64,000 bases of DNA from an uncultured Elusimicrobium sp. (GCA_902794125.1 CADBFX010000007.1:50182-114181), one strand, 5' to 3'. Counted from the stretch's first letter, positions 17,066-26,261 are shown. A program made the numbers and translations. Notes: generated from the sequence alone by a model not told the origin.

Positions 17066-17092
17066 ATAATCAGACGGCTGTGGCGGCGTCTG

Positions 17093-18271
17093 TTAGAAAA
17101 TCGGCCGCCGTTCTATGGTCACGTGTGCATCTCCTTGGAAATGCTTGACAGGGTTAAGCAGTAAATTTTTAAATAAAAACGCTGACATCCCGTGACTTGG
17201 TAAATTGTCCGGCGTCATTAACGGAATGGTTAGATTGATGTTTACTAATTCATGGCTTTCGTTTCCGTAAGCATTTTGAAACAGCACCGGGCGAATTTCG
17301 TTGAGATGAATATGTAATTGATTCGGGTGTGAAAACTCATGTGAGGTAATGCGTATCCACAGGGAGTTGTCTTCATTATAAACGGCCAGCGCTTGGTTTT
17401 CTTCGTCAAAGACAAGTGTCATGTGAGCGCGGGAATGGTTGCCGTTTACTAAGTAACGGTATAAATTGCCGAGGTATTCCAGCGGCCCTGCGTATTCAAA
17501 AATAGCAAATTCGGAATCTCCTACTTTAAGGGTAGATTGTCCGTTAATGTGGCGGAGAGGAAAATCTTTTTCCGGATTAGCGGACATTTTTCTTTCTATA
17601 GATAATACCAATAAATTGGGGTTAAAGCGTTGGGCTGTTAATTCTCCGACATTTGCCAAATAACGCAAGCGGAGGGCCGCGCGGGGAACCTGAGGGGCTA
17701 CTTCTTGCGATAGCAAATCGGAATTTTCTGCTAGAAAACGCATTCTTTTCAAGACACGGGTTTCTAATTGGCGGTCGTTTTGTTGGGCGATCCGAGTGAA
17801 AAATTGTTGTAAGTGGGGGGTAATCGTTCCAAAATGCTGTTTATAATAATTGCGGCCTAAAATTTCAAAAAGTTGGTGGTCTCCGTATTCTTGTTGGAAG
17901 AGCCCAATTTTATGAAGTGCCGAAAAAATATTTTTTTCCGTGCGAACCAGCTCTTTAATTTTTTGTTCGGGAGGCCAGGGTAACCGCTTTACGGAAATAG
18001 GTGTAATAGCATGCAAACGGACGTAACGCCTGTTGCGTTGGGCGGTACGGAGTGCCTCGGAGGTGGCTTTAGTGATTTGAGCGGTGGTAGCAGAAGATTT
18101 AGTAAGTTGTTCCAATTGTTCGGCTGAAATTAGCCCAGCCGCTTCTTGGCGGCGCAGCGCCCGCAATACTTTTTTAGAAAGGGTTATTTTTTGAGCGAAC
18201 GAAACCGTATTTGCTCCGACCAATATGCAGAGCATTAGGCCCAGAAAACGTCTCCAATTACAGTCTCGCAT
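17093..18271 (-). CDS. Exported protein of unknown function
   Basis: 392 residues. I do not recognise the family. A signal peptide is clear: basic start, hydrophobic FLGLMLCILVGANTVSFA, likely cleavage after the FAQ (~27). Residues 30-200 are mostly helical, Gln/Arg/Leu-rich, and 210-392 look beta-rich (FAIFEYAGPLEYLGNLYRYL, AHMTLVFDEENQALAVYNED). No catalytic signature seen. Its ATG is 7 bases from a TGGTATGCT box and has no SD sequence. It is flanked by rnhB downstream and the rplS terminator upstream. A second exported protein of similar style lies at 37098, but no clear homology was seen between them. Confidence 0.65.
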   Translation of the reverse strand: MRDCNWRRFLGLMLCILVGANTVSFAQKITLSKKVLRALRRQEAAGLISAEQLEQLTKSSATTAQITKATSEALRTAQRNRRYVRLHAITPISVKRLPWPPEQKIKELVRTEKNIFSALHKIGLFQQEYGDHQLFEILGRNYYKQHFGTITPHLQQFFTRIAQQNDRQLETRVLKRMRFLAENSDLLSQEVAPQVPRAALRLRYLANVGELTAQRFNPNLLVLSIERKMSANPEKDFPLRHINGQSTLKVGDSEFAIFEYAGPLEYLGNLYRYLVNGNHSRAHMTLVFDEENQALAVYNEDNSLWIRITSHEFSHPNQLHIHLNEIRPVLFQNAYGNESHELVNINLTIPLMTPDNLPSHGMSAFLFKNLLLNPVKHFQGDAHVTIERRPIF

Positions 18272-18277
18272 ACTTAC

Positions 18278-18286
18278 AGCATACCA
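18278..18286 (-). promoter_or_regulatory. Extended -10 promoter TGGTATGCT (leaderless spacing)
   Basis: TG-G-TATGCT on the minus strand; last base is 7 bases from the ATG of the exported protein. Confidence 0.5.
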
Positions 18287-18350
18287 ATAAATAACAAAAA
18301 AGTGAATAGGCCCAAAGGCCCTTTTTTAATTTGTGCCTTTTGAGGACATA

Positions 18351-18378
18351 AAAAACCCCCGTTTTGATAACGGGGGTT
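18351..18378 (-). terminator. Terminator of the fmt-rplS operon
   Basis: AACCCCCGTT pairs with AACGGGGGTT around a five-base loop and is followed by a T-run on the minus strand, about 30 bases after the rplS stop. Confidence 0.85.
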
Positions 18379-18406
18379 AGAATCGGAGTTTATTACCGGT
18401 TGGTAA

Positions 18407-18790
18407 TTATTTTGCCTCTTGCGCCGTTTCAGCAGTGGCTGTTTCGGCGGTAGTTTTTTTAAGTTCTTGTAAGCGTGCAGCTTTACCGGATAGTTTGGTT
18501 AAGTAGTTAAGTTTCGCACGGCGTACTTTACCGACTTTGAGTACTTCAATGCTGTCCACGCGGGGGGAATGAATCGGGAAAATACGTTCCACGCCTACGC
18601 CAAAGGAGATTTTGCGTACGGTAAACGTTTCGCTGATGCCAGCACCGCGGCGAGCAATCACAACCCCGTCAAAAGCTTGCAAGCGTTCGGTATCGCCTTC
18701 TACTACTTTTACTTTTACGCGTACCGTGTCGCCGGCTTTGAAAACCGGGATGTTGGTTTTAAGATTATGTTTAATATCGTTGATGTTCAT
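18407..18790 (-). CDS. rplS: 50S ribosomal protein L19
   Basis: 127 residues. Standard L19 from [20 protein letters not shown] through [31 protein letters not shown] and VRRAKLNYL. The last ~20 residues are an Ala/Thr/Glu tail beyond the usual ~115-residue core. L19 sits at the 30S-50S interface. Last gene of the operon, starting 5 bases after trmD, with a terminator beyond. Confidence 0.97.
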   Translation of the reverse strand: MNINDIKHNLKTNIPVFKAGDTVRVKVKVVEGDTERLQAFDGVVIARRGAGISETFTVRKISFGVGVERIFPIHSPRVDSIEVLKVGKVRRAKLNYLTKLSGKAARLQELKKTTAETATAETAQEAK

Positions 18791-18795
18791 ACAAA

Positions 18796-19518
18796 TTACT
18801 TCCTCCGAATCGTTTTTTTCTTTAGGACCTTTTTTGGCTTTGGTTGAGAGGCAATTTCAAGCAAATCGGGTCTCATTTTTTTTGTTAATTGTAAAGCTTG
18901 TTCGCGTTTCCACGCTTCTATTTCTTTATGGTTTCCGTTAAGTAGTACCGCCGGAACTTTCCGTCCGCGCCATACTTCCGGGCGCGTATATTGTGGGGCT
19001 TCTAACAGATTGCCCTCAAACGATTCCGCCGTTGTAACGCCTTCTTTTTTAAAAGTACCTTTTTGCAAACGCGTAATGGCATCTATCATAGCGCAAGCGG
19101 CGAGTTCTCCGCCTGTTAAAATAAAATTGCCAATAGATACTTCTAAATCCACTTCCGGATAAATGCGCGCGTCTATTCCTTCATAGTGGCCGCACACAAA
19201 AATCAAGTGGCGTTTTTTGGCTAGTTTTTTAGCCAGTTCCTGCGTGAATGTTTGTCCGCGCGGGCTGGTTAAAATAACGTACGACGTTTTCTTGCGAACT
19301 TGTTGAATCGCTTGGTACAACGGTTCGGCCTTGAGTAACATTCCGGGCCCGCCGCCGTACGGACGGTCGTCAATCGTTTTGTGTTTGTCCTCGGTGAATT
19401 GCCGGGGGCTTAACGTTGCCAATTTAATTATCCCCGCTTTGCGTGCCCGCCCTACAATGCTGTGGGAAAGCGTGGTGTCTACCATTTCTTCAAATGCGGT
19501 GATAACGTCTATTTTCAT
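18796..19518 (-). CDS. trmD: tRNA (guanine-37-N1)-methyltransferase
   Basis: 240 residues. The trefoil-knot SAM site is shown by [30 protein letters not shown] and [32 protein letters not shown] near residue 50 is the substrate-binding loop. It methylates G37 of tRNAs to prevent frameshifting. Its ATG overlaps the khpA stop by one base (TAATG). rimM, which normally stands between khpA and trmD, is absent here. Confidence 0.97.
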   Translation of the reverse strand: MKIDVITAFEEMVDTTLSHSIVGRARKAGIIKLATLSPRQFTEDKHKTIDDRPYGGGPGMLLKAEPLYQAIQQVRKKTSYVILTSPRGQTFTQELAKKLAKKRHLIFVCGHYEGIDARIYPEVDLEVSIGNFILTGGELAACAMIDAITRLQKGTFKKEGVTTAESFEGNLLEAPQYTRPEVWRGRKVPAVLLNGNHKEIEAWKREQALQLTKKMRPDLLEIASQPKPKKVLKKKTIRRK

Positions 19519-19748
19519 TAGTCTTCCAACTTTAGGGTAACTTTTTTATCCTGCTTGGCGGCGGCTGCATTTAACACCGTGCGTACGGCTTTGATAATGC
19601 ATCCGTCTTTGCCAATAATTTTACCTTTATCAGCAGCATCTACTTTCGTAGATAAGAAAACTTTGTTTTGTTCAATCTTTTCTTCTACTACTACATTTTC
19701 CGGGGCAGAAGAAAGTGATTTTAAAATTAGCGTCGCGAGTTCTTTCAT
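19518..19748 (-). CDS. khpA: KH-domain RNA-binding protein KhpA (YlqC family)
   Basis: 76 residues, the normal size. A single type II KH domain with the GKIIGKDGCIIKAVRTVL segment, the GxxG RNA-binding loop. Found throughout bacteria between rpsP and trmD, where it is thought to act with KhpB/EloR in RNA-level control. Gap to rpsP is 14 bases; it overlaps trmD by one base. Confidence 0.93.
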   Translation of the reverse strand: MKELATLILKSLSSAPENVVVEEKIEQNKVFLSTKVDAADKGKIIGKDGCIIKAVRTVLNAAAAKQDKKVTLKLED

Positions 19749-19762
19749 ACGCGCTCCGCTGT

Positions 19763-20011
19763 TTATTTAGCGCTGGCTTTTTTAATAAGGCTAGCGACAG
19801 TTTCCGACGGTTTAGCGCCGACTTTCATCCAGTATTCTACTCTGGGCATGTTGAGTTTTACTTGTTCGGCAGCATTGGGATTGCACGGATGATATTGGCC
19901 CAATACTTCTTTGGCTTCCATTCCCACTGCAGAAGATTTTTCAATCGCCACCACTCTGTATTGAGGTTGGGCTTTTTTGCCGACTCTTTGTAATCTGATT
20001 ACTACTGCCAT
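19763..20011 (-). CDS. rpsP: 30S ribosomal protein S16
   Basis: 82 residues. Opening AVVIRLQRVGKKAQPQYRVV and the LGQYHPCNP and VEYWMKVGAKPSETVASLI blocks define S16, a 30S assembly protein. AAGGAG precedes the ATG. Follows rpe by 46 bases in the same direction. Confidence 0.97.
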   Translation of the reverse strand: MAVVIRLQRVGKKAQPQYRVVAIEKSSAVGMEAKEVLGQYHPCNPNAAEQVKLNMPRVEYWMKVGAKPSETVASLIKKASAK

Positions 20012-20057
20012 TGATGTTTCTCCTTGTTTTTGCTTTTACTTGCGGTAAAAGACGTTA

Positions 20058-20753
20058 TTAAATATCCGTGGCCGCTTGCCTGATTTGGTTGAGGGCCGTT
20101 GCAGGGTCCGCGGACGAAAAAATTGCATTTCCGGCGACTAATGCATCCGCCCCTGCTTGCGACGCAAGCTTTGCGGTTTGCGCGTTAATGCCGCCATCTA
20201 CTTCCAGCCAGATGTTCCGCCCGGAAGCGTTAATTTGTTGACGTACTTGCTGAATTTGTGCGGGAGCTGTTGGCAAGAAGGATTGACCTCCAAAGCCGGG
20301 ATATACGCTCATTACTAACACCAAATCTACTAATGGTAACAGTGGGGCTAACGTGCTTGGGTCGGTATCCGGTTTAACAGATACGCCCGTTTGCAGGCCG
20401 AAACTTTTGATGTACGCCAACGTATCGGCCACCGGGTCGGCGGCTTCTATGTGGACGGTCAATAAATCGGCTCCTGCTTTTGCAAACGGTTCCACAAAAG
20501 CGCGCGGATGCTCCACCATTAAATGTACGTCTAAGGGTAAAAGGGTATGCTGCTTCAAAGAACGAACGACGGACGGCCCGAAACTTAAATTGGGTACGAA
20601 ATGTCCGTCCATGATATCAATATGCAACCAATCTGCCCCTGCCTTCTCCACGCAGGCTACCTGTTGGCCTAGTTGGCACAGGTCCGCTGATAAAATGGAA
20701 GGCGCAATAGATATTTTACCATTTACGCGGGGCATTTTGGAAGTATTTTTCAT
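20058..20753 (-). CDS. rpe: Ribulose-phosphate 3-epimerase
   Basis: 231 residues, a TIM barrel. Active-site segments are ISIAPSILSADLCQL, WLHIDIMDGHFVPNLSFGP, VDLHLM-type DVHLMVEHP, MSVYPGFGGQSFLP and the C-terminal EVDGGINAQTAKLASQAGAD, holding the metal-binding His/Asp pairs. It interconverts ribulose- and xylulose-5-phosphate, linking to the transketolase at 60 kb. Its start overlaps the PASTA gene stop by 4 bases (ATGA). Confidence 0.95.
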   Translation of the reverse strand: MKNTSKMPRVNGKISIAPSILSADLCQLGQQVACVEKAGADWLHIDIMDGHFVPNLSFGPSVVRSLKQHTLLPLDVHLMVEHPRAFVEPFAKAGADLLTVHIEAADPVADTLAYIKSFGLQTGVSVKPDTDPSTLAPLLPLVDLVLVMSVYPGFGGQSFLPTAPAQIQQVRQQINASGRNIWLEVDGGINAQTAKLASQAGADALVAGNAIFSSADPATALNQIRQAATDI

Positions 20754-21754
20754 TCCACTTCGCGCTCCCGGACTAAAATCCCGTCGGTGTAGATGCGCAG
20801 TGTGCCGCGGCCTGCATACGGAATTTCCAGGTCAATTTTGGAGCCCGGTTGCTTAGATTCATTTAAAATTTCCGTTTCGCCGGATTCATCTTCCAGCGTT
20901 ACGCGTACCCGGCTCATGTTTTTACCTTGTGGCATTTCATAATGCAGGTGGTACGTTTTTTCTGCATCTGTTACGGCGCGGCGGCTGACGGTTACTTCTA
21001 AATTTGTGTTGGGGGCTATTTGGCTATCGGCCGCGGGCGATTGATGTGCAATCGTTCCGTTACGCAAGGCCGATGTCGGATCTTCTTTAATAATCAAATT
21101 AATATTTTGTGCGCTGGCCCACAACGTGGCTTCGGCTAATTTCTGGCCTTTAAAGTTAGGTACCAAAATGACGCTGGAGGGCGGTTCGCCGATAGATAAA
21201 ACTAAAGATACTTTATTACCTTTTTGCACCATACTATCGGCTTTTGGAGATTGGGCCACAATTAACCCTTTTTCGTAAGTAAGTGAGTAGGCATTATCTA
21301 CTTTATCTACTACCAATCCAGCTTGGCGTACAGCTAATTGCGCGGCACGTAAATCGGTGCCGACCGTGTTGGGCACAAAGACCATTTCGTCGCCTTGGCT
21401 GATCCACACGCGGATGACGCGCCCTTCCCGCACGGTAGAACCGGCCGACGGAATTTGACGCAATACCGAACCGGGGGGAACATTTTGGGCAAATTCCACG
21501 CCGGCTTGTTTGATGGCTAAATTTTGGGTGGCTAATAAACCGAGCGCCTGGGAAACAGATTTTTTCGTTAAATCCGGCACGGTTACTTCTTTGCGGGTAT
21601 GCACTAACGCGCCAACTACCCAATCGGCCACGATGAGAATTAAAATAATGAAAAATAAAGGAATCAACACAAAAGCCAACCATTTCCGGCTTTTGCGGGC
21701 TTTTTTAGGTTTATTCAAAAAATCTTCAAAATTTTGTTCGCTATCCGCGCTCAT
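20750..21754 (-). CDS. Membrane-anchored protein with three PASTA domains
   Basis: 334 residues. A short basic cytoplasmic tail (KKARKSRK) precedes one membrane helix (WLAFVLIPLFFIILILIVAD, ~24-43). Three tandem PASTA domains follow (~58-125, 126-195, 196-260), each with the pattern VPDLTKKSVSQALGLLATQN, VPNTVGTDLRAAQLAVRQAG and VPNFKGQKLAEATLWASAQN, then a beta-rich tail. PASTA repeats usually sense peptidoglycan on Ser/Thr kinases or penicillin-binding proteins; here there is no kinase or transpeptidase domain. Overlaps both fmt and rpe by 4 bases, so it is firmly inside the translation/housekeeping operon. Confidence 0.88.
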   Translation of the reverse strand: MSADSEQNFEDFLNKPKKARKSRKWLAFVLIPLFFIILILIVADWVVGALVHTRKEVTVPDLTKKSVSQALGLLATQNLAIKQAGVEFAQNVPPGSVLRQIPSAGSTVREGRVIRVWISQGDEMVFVPNTVGTDLRAAQLAVRQAGLVVDKVDNAYSLTYEKGLIVAQSPKADSMVQKGNKVSLVLSIGEPPSSVILVPNFKGQKLAEATLWASAQNINLIIKEDPTSALRNGTIAHQSPAADSQIAPNTNLEVTVSRRAVTDAEKTYHLHYEMPQGKNMSRVRVTLEDESGETEILNESKQPGSKIDLEIPYAGRGTLRIYTDGILVREREVE

Positions 21755-22704
21755 ACTTCTAAAAATACTCCATCATTAATTTTAATACCGCGACCGTTTG
21801 CAAAGGCTTCTGCCGGCATTGTTTTTTTGCCGGCCGGTTGTACTTCATTTAGCCATATGGCTCCTTCCTTACATTGTACTAAAATACCGCGCCCGCGCTC
21901 AATGGCAAGCACCGTGCCCGGTTGCTTTTGATGATCGCCAGGGGCAACTTCGGTTTTTAATACTTGCAGCCACTCTGTATTTCCCTTGTGAATGAAGGGG
22001 ACTTTGGGTTTAGGCCCGCAGGCAAGACCGCGGACACGATTATGTAATTGAGTTGCCGTTAAAACGGCCGGACGCAATAAAGCATCTTCCTTTTGTAACA
22101 TGGGAGCAGCTGTATGTGTACCTGTTTGCGGGATTTTAATAAGGTTGTTTTGCGATAAGGCGTTCAAGGTTTCCTGTAAACATTCTAGACCGAGTGTCGT
22201 TAATTTTTCAAAAAGCGTTTTAGCGTTATCTTGCGGGAGTATATCTAGGTTTTTTTGCAAAAATAACGGGCCGTCATCCATCCCTTCGTTAATCCAAAAA
22301 GTAGAAACGCCGGTTTGAGTGTATCCTTGAATAAGGGCCTGTTGCACCGGGGCTGCCCCGCGTAAATGCGGCAGTAGCGAAAAATGTACATTAATCAGCC
22401 CCAGCTTGGGCAGTGCAATAAAATTCGGCCGGAAAATTTTTCCATACGCCACCACGATTCCAACGTCAAAGGGAATAGCGGCAATTTGGTCAAAACTATC
22501 TTTTAATTTTTCGGGAGATAAAACAGCAAGCCCTAATTCCTGCGCCCGTTTTTTAACAGGGCAAGGAGTGATTTCCATGCCGCGCCCGCGGGGTTTATCG
22601 GCCTGCGTCACGACGAGTTGCAAATCCGTCAGTTGGCGGGTCATTTCTAAAAAGGGGACGGCAATATCGGGCGTTCCGAAGAAAATAGTTTTTAATTTTG
22701 GCAT
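21751..22704 (-). CDS. fmt: Methionyl-tRNA formyltransferase
   Basis: 317 residues from ATG 22704 (MPKLKTIFFGTPDIAVPFLE). Formyl-folate site: VAYGKIFRPNFIALP, NVHFSLLPHLRGAAPVQ-type loop NVHFSLLPHLRGAAPVQQA and the substrate loop GVSTFWINEGMDDGPLF. It formylates initiator Met-tRNA. The longer in-frame start at 22722 would fall inside the -10 box, so the short one is preferred. The ATG is 9 bases from TGTTACAAT and lacks an SD sequence. First gene of fmt-PASTA-rpe-rpsP-khpA-trmD-rplS. Confidence 0.95.
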   Translation of the reverse strand: MPKLKTIFFGTPDIAVPFLEMTRQLTDLQLVVTQADKPRGRGMEITPCPVKKRAQELGLAVLSPEKLKDSFDQIAAIPFDVGIVVAYGKIFRPNFIALPKLGLINVHFSLLPHLRGAAPVQQALIQGYTQTGVSTFWINEGMDDGPLFLQKNLDILPQDNAKTLFEKLTTLGLECLQETLNALSQNNLIKIPQTGTHTAAPMLQKEDALLRPAVLTATQLHNRVRGLACGPKPKVPFIHKGNTEWLQVLKTEVAPGDHQKQPGTVLAIERGRGILVQCKEGAIWLNEVQPAGKKTMPAEAFANGRGIKINDGVFLEV

Positions 22705-22712
22705 ATATGTAT

Positions 22713-22721
22713 ATTGTAACA
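22713..22721 (-). promoter_or_regulatory. Extended -10 promoter TGTTACAAT of the fmt operon (leader of 0-2 bases)
   Basis: TG-T-TACAAT on the minus strand, last base 9 bases from the fmt ATG; the mRNA would have practically no leader. Confidence 0.65.
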
Positions 22722-22737
22722 AATAAAAGTTTCCCTA

Positions 22738-22766
22738 TTGAAAAGAAAACGTTTTTTCATTATACT
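22738..22766 (+). promoter_or_regulatory. Two-box promoter of the secreted metzincin-like gene
   Basis: TTGAAA (22738-22743), 17 bases, TATACT (22761-22766). Faces away from the fmt promoter, 17 bases from it. Confidence 0.7.
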
Positions 22767-22782
22767 AATTACTAGATGGCTG

Positions 22783-22811
22783 CTTTGCAAGCGTGCACAC
22801 GGATTGCAAAG
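22783..22811 (+). promoter_or_regulatory. Hairpin in the 5' leader of the metzincin-like gene
   Basis: CTTTGCAA and TTGCAAAG pair around a 13-base loop that itself contains the palindrome GTGCAC. It would form at the start of the leader mRNA, 38 bases before the ATG; stabilising or regulatory role unknown. Confidence 0.45.
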
Positions 22812-22848
22812 TGGTTTTTCGTTTTCTTAGTTAAAGAGAGGACTCCTT

Positions 22849-25800
22849 ATGAAAAAAATACTTGGTTTGGTGATAGCTGTTTGCAGTAGCGTATCGGCCG
22901 GAGCGTGGGGGTTGTTGCCTTCTATTGGGGAAGGCACCTCGTTACTGTTTCGTTATTTGGGGCAACAGAATGTCACCCAACCGGTGTGTATTCGCACCCA
23001 TGTAGAAGGCCGTACTTATATGGCCGGCTTGCCGGACAACCTGGTATCGGAACAAAAATTATTGGAAAACACTCAATTTGCACTTAACTATTGGTTGAAA
23101 AATGTACGCTTAAATATTGAACAAGCAGGGCGGCAAGAAGAATTTGCCGACTTGCTGGCGGTGTTGCCTCAATCGGTCACGGTGAAGAAAACAGATGATT
23201 GTTATGCAAAAGATGTTCTTGTTTTGAATTATTCCCCGTACCGGGATTTTTCAGAGGTGGTAGAAACAAACGGCTATAAAATTTTGCGACACAAAAATTT
23301 TGGGTCATTTGACTCCACAAACCGTGCCCTTGCTGATGCCACTACGGAAAGGGGGCAGGCCCGCATTAATATATACACACGCATTGATTGGTTGGGGCGG
23401 GAAGTGTTGACGCATGAAGTGGGTCACTTATATGGTTTGGCCGACCAGTATGGTCATGCGGCTTTTATCAATAGTGAAACAAATATACATCCGTATTTTT
23501 CGTATCTAACGGTAATTGACGACGGAAGCGGGAGTTTAAATAACTACCTGCGTCGTTTTAAGGTCGCTTCTTTACTAGGGGAATATGAATATCAGCGCCC
23601 GGCTCTTAAAAAAATGTACCCGGATGATGTGGACGGTTTTATTAACGCGGTGGATTTTGTGCAATTTTATGAACGCGGTAATTTTAGTGCCCGTATTTCC
23701 AGCGGTTGGAAAAGTTTTTCGTTAAAAGATGTGTATTATGCGTATGTGATGCCCTTTGAGTATAAAGGGCCCGCAGAAGACCGGGTTGTGCCGGATGCGT
23801 TGCTTACGCGTATGAAAAATTTCCAAAGTGTAGTAGGTGGAATTGACGTAGAAGAAATCCGCCGGATGGAAAAAATTTATGCCCAAACTATGGCGTACCG
23901 CAAAGCCATTGAGGCCAAACAAAAGGCTATTGACCGTAAAAAAGTGACAGAAGAAAAGCACTCGTTAGATGCATTTAGCGAAGAAGAATTAAACCAATTG
24001 AAAAATGAAGCATTGTATCAATATTATGATAAACGCTTACTTGCGGTAGATACATTCTATATCGAGTACTTGGATCAGTTGCATTATTTTGCCAATCAGT
24101 ATCGTGGGTCAAAAGAATCTTACCGGGACCAGTTGGCAAGCAATACCGCGTGGGCTTCCCGCACCGTGGACGGAAAGCGTTATTTCCCCTATAAAAAGGA
24201 AGATATGCAAGCCTTGTTTAAAGCGGAAGAACAGTTGCGGCGTACCTTGCCGGACTACCCGGATCACCCGGACCAAATAGACGAAGCGGCCCTGCGTGCA
24301 ACCAGTAGCCAATACATTATGAATACGCAAACTTCGCGTCATTGTGCGGTATGCGGAAAAGAATTGTCGGTAGATACAAATGAAGGAACCATGAAAGGAA
24401 TTCGCAACGGGCAAGGGCGTCATTGGTTTTATGTGTGTGATGAACATAATCGTTTTGCCGGCGGACTTTCCGATTTAAAACGGGAATACGTGTTTAGAAG
24501 CCAAAAAGCTGCAGCCGGTGACGAAGTGGCTATTACTTATGATGTGGCGGACAAGGCCCTTAAGTCGCGTTCGCCGCGGCAAGATATTACGCGTGGCGTG
24601 CAAGCCGGTTTAGCCGGTCAGACGGCCGTTGCCTTTAAACCGGTTAGCCCGGTGGGGGTTATCCCGCAAGGCAGTGCGGCAAGTACCGGCCCAGTCTTGC
24701 GAACACCCACTCGTTTGACGATTGCTTCTGCACAACCCGCGGCGCTCACCTCTGCTCAATCTGCGGCTGTTACCCCCGCAAAAGAGGATCCGGCTACCGT
24801 ACGGCCCACAGCGGTTTCTTCTGCCACCGCAGTTATTACACCTGCCCGAGTTTCTACCGGGACGGTTTCTACGGGTACTGCACAAGCCGTTTCTACGCCG
24901 GTGCTGCCCAAAGGAACCCCTGCATCAGTGGGGATGGTGGGGGCCGGTGAAAAAATTACGTGTGAAATCTGCGGTAAAGAAATTGCCGAAGGAACTATGT
25001 ATTACAAACGTACCAGCAGTAAAGCCATTCACCGCCATAACGAGTGCGCTTACACGTTCTTTGCCAAACATCATGCCGTTGATGAAGATGCGTTGGCCCG
25101 CTACGAGGCGTTTTATTTCTTCAAAATGCCTAATGATGTTGTCACGGCGCGCGGCGATATGAAAGCGTTGGACTTAAACGCAACGAGTATCCGCCAGTTC
25201 CGTTCTCAGGCCGCTGCCAAAGAACAGCAACGTCAACGCGAACTGAAAGTTGCCCGCGAACGGGATGAAGAAATGGCACGCCTGCGTAATCAACTAAATA
25301 CCGAATGCGGTAGTTACATGGTGGTAACGGAAGCCGATTTGCAGCAATACGAACAACAAAATTTCCGTACGCTCAAGCGTATCAATCAAAAGCAAGCGGC
25401 TAAAGAGAAATTGACGGCCAAAGAAGAGCGCGTTCAACGGTATTACACGCAGCTGAAACAGAATCGAGAAAAAACGATTCACTGCCAAGCGCTGGAACAG
25501 CAAGCGGCCAACGGTGGCCAACAACCGGCCCGCGCCCAGCAAAAACGTTCCCGTTCCGGCCGCACGGAATATTTGGTTGCCGTGGCTGAAATGCAAATTA
25601 ACGGAGCGCAGAATAAACGGGATGAAAACGGTCTGGTTAAAGGCACTTTCGCGTTACTGGATGCGTACAATAAAGGGCGCAAAGAACATGCATATCTATA
25701 TACTATGGAACAGTATGCTAAGATAAATGTTCGGTTTGCGGCCGGCGGTCAAAACGCAACGATGGCTTCTTACTTGGAAAAGATGTTAAAGAATAAACGC

Positions 25801-26244
25801 GACGTGTTTAATGCCCATTTTGGCGCATATGAAACCAACCAGTTGGCACGCGCGTTGGAAATGGACCGCAAGGCTTATCCGGCTTACGAACAAGTGGTCG
25901 CGGAGTTGCTCCGTTTACGGGATATATTTGCAAAAGAAGCAGTGGACCCGGATTTGGCGCAAGCTAATATTGCCTTGCGCGATTTAAGAGGCACTCATAC
26001 TAACCAGCTCTACGGTATTATAAATCGTTCTGTACCACTAGGGAAAATGATTAATGAGTTGCAGGGAAAACCGGCATTTGCACACATAGCCCAGGGGCTT
26101 GCCAAAGAACCGATTGTTGCCAAAAACGGTGCCAAACTGCAGTTAAATAAAGTTTGGGCAACTTACGGCCGTTATGGTATGAAACAAGCAGATGGTACTA
26201 TGCTGGTTGAATTAGGAAAAGAATTAGTAAAGGCCGAGAAATAA
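22849..26244 (+). CDS. Large secreted metzincin-like metalloprotease with two zinc-binding Cys/His modules
   Basis: 1131 residues. Signal peptide MKKILGLVIAVCSSVSAGAWG. Residues 189-199 read HEVGHLYGLAD, the HExxHxxGxxD zinc motif of metzincins with Asp as third ligand (as in snapalysin-type enzymes), so the first ~350 residues are probably a protease. Two Cys/His modules follow: CAVC at ~499 with a later YVCDEH, and CEIC at ~705 with HRHNEC. A low-complexity Ala/Thr/Val/Pro linker (~590-695) separates them. Residues ~780-920 are Gln/Lys/Arg-rich and look coiled-coil. Good SD (GAGAGG) and two-box promoter; a terminator follows. I know no described family with this whole architecture. Target unknown; export to the periplasm or surface is inferred. 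Confidence 0.7.
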   Translation: MKKILGLVIAVCSSVSAGAWGLLPSIGEGTSLLFRYLGQQNVTQPVCIRTHVEGRTYMAGLPDNLVSEQKLLENTQFALNYWLKNVRLNIEQAGRQEEFADLLAVLPQSVTVKKTDDCYAKDVLVLNYSPYRDFSEVVETNGYKILRHKNFGSFDSTNRALADATTERGQARINIYTRIDWLGREVLTHEVGHLYGLADQYGHAAFINSETNIHPYFSYLTVIDDGSGSLNNYLRRFKVASLLGEYEYQRPALKKMYPDDVDGFINAVDFVQFYERGNFSARISSGWKSFSLKDVYYAYVMPFEYKGPAEDRVVPDALLTRMKNFQSVVGGIDVEEIRRMEKIYAQTMAYRKAIEAKQKAIDRKKVTEEKHSLDAFSEEELNQLKNEALYQYYDKRLLAVDTFYIEYLDQLHYFANQYRGSKESYRDQLASNTAWASRTVDGKRYFPYKKEDMQALFKAEEQLRRTLPDYPDHPDQIDEAALRATSSQYIMNTQTSRHCAVCGKELSVDTNEGTMKGIRNGQGRHWFYVCDEHNRFAGGLSDLKREYVFRSQKAAAGDEVAITYDVADKALKSRSPRQDITRGVQAGLAGQTAVAFKPVSPVGVIPQGSAASTGPVLRTPTRLTIASAQPAALTSAQSAAVTPAKEDPATVRPTAVSSATAVITPARVSTGTVSTGTAQAVSTPVLPKGTPASVGMVGAGEKITCEICGKEIAEGTMYYKRTSSKAIHRHNECAYTFFAKHHAVDEDALARYEAFYFFKMPNDVVTARGDMKALDLNATSIRQFRSQAAAKEQQRQRELKVARERDEEMARLRNQLNTECGSYMVVTEADLQQYEQQNFRTLKRINQKQAAKEKLTAKEERVQRYYTQLKQNREKTIHCQALEQQAANGGQQPARAQQKRSRSGRTEYLVAVAEMQINGAQNKRDENGLVKGTFALLDAYNKGRKEHAYLYTMEQYAKINVRFAAGGQNATMASYLEKMLKNKRDVFNAHFGAYETNQLARALEMDRKAYPAYEQVVAELLRLRDIFAKEAVDPDLAQANIALRDLRGTHTNQLYGIINRSVPLGKMINELQGKPAFAHIAQGLAKEPIVAKNGAKLQLNKVWATYGRYGMKQADGTMLVELGKELVKAEK

Positions 26245-26261
26245 GGAATTTATTTCCGTTT

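Noticed and set aside
16590..17069. 159-codon plus-strand frame opposite rnhB
   Set aside because: Antisense to full-length RNase HII; no recognisable domain or SD.
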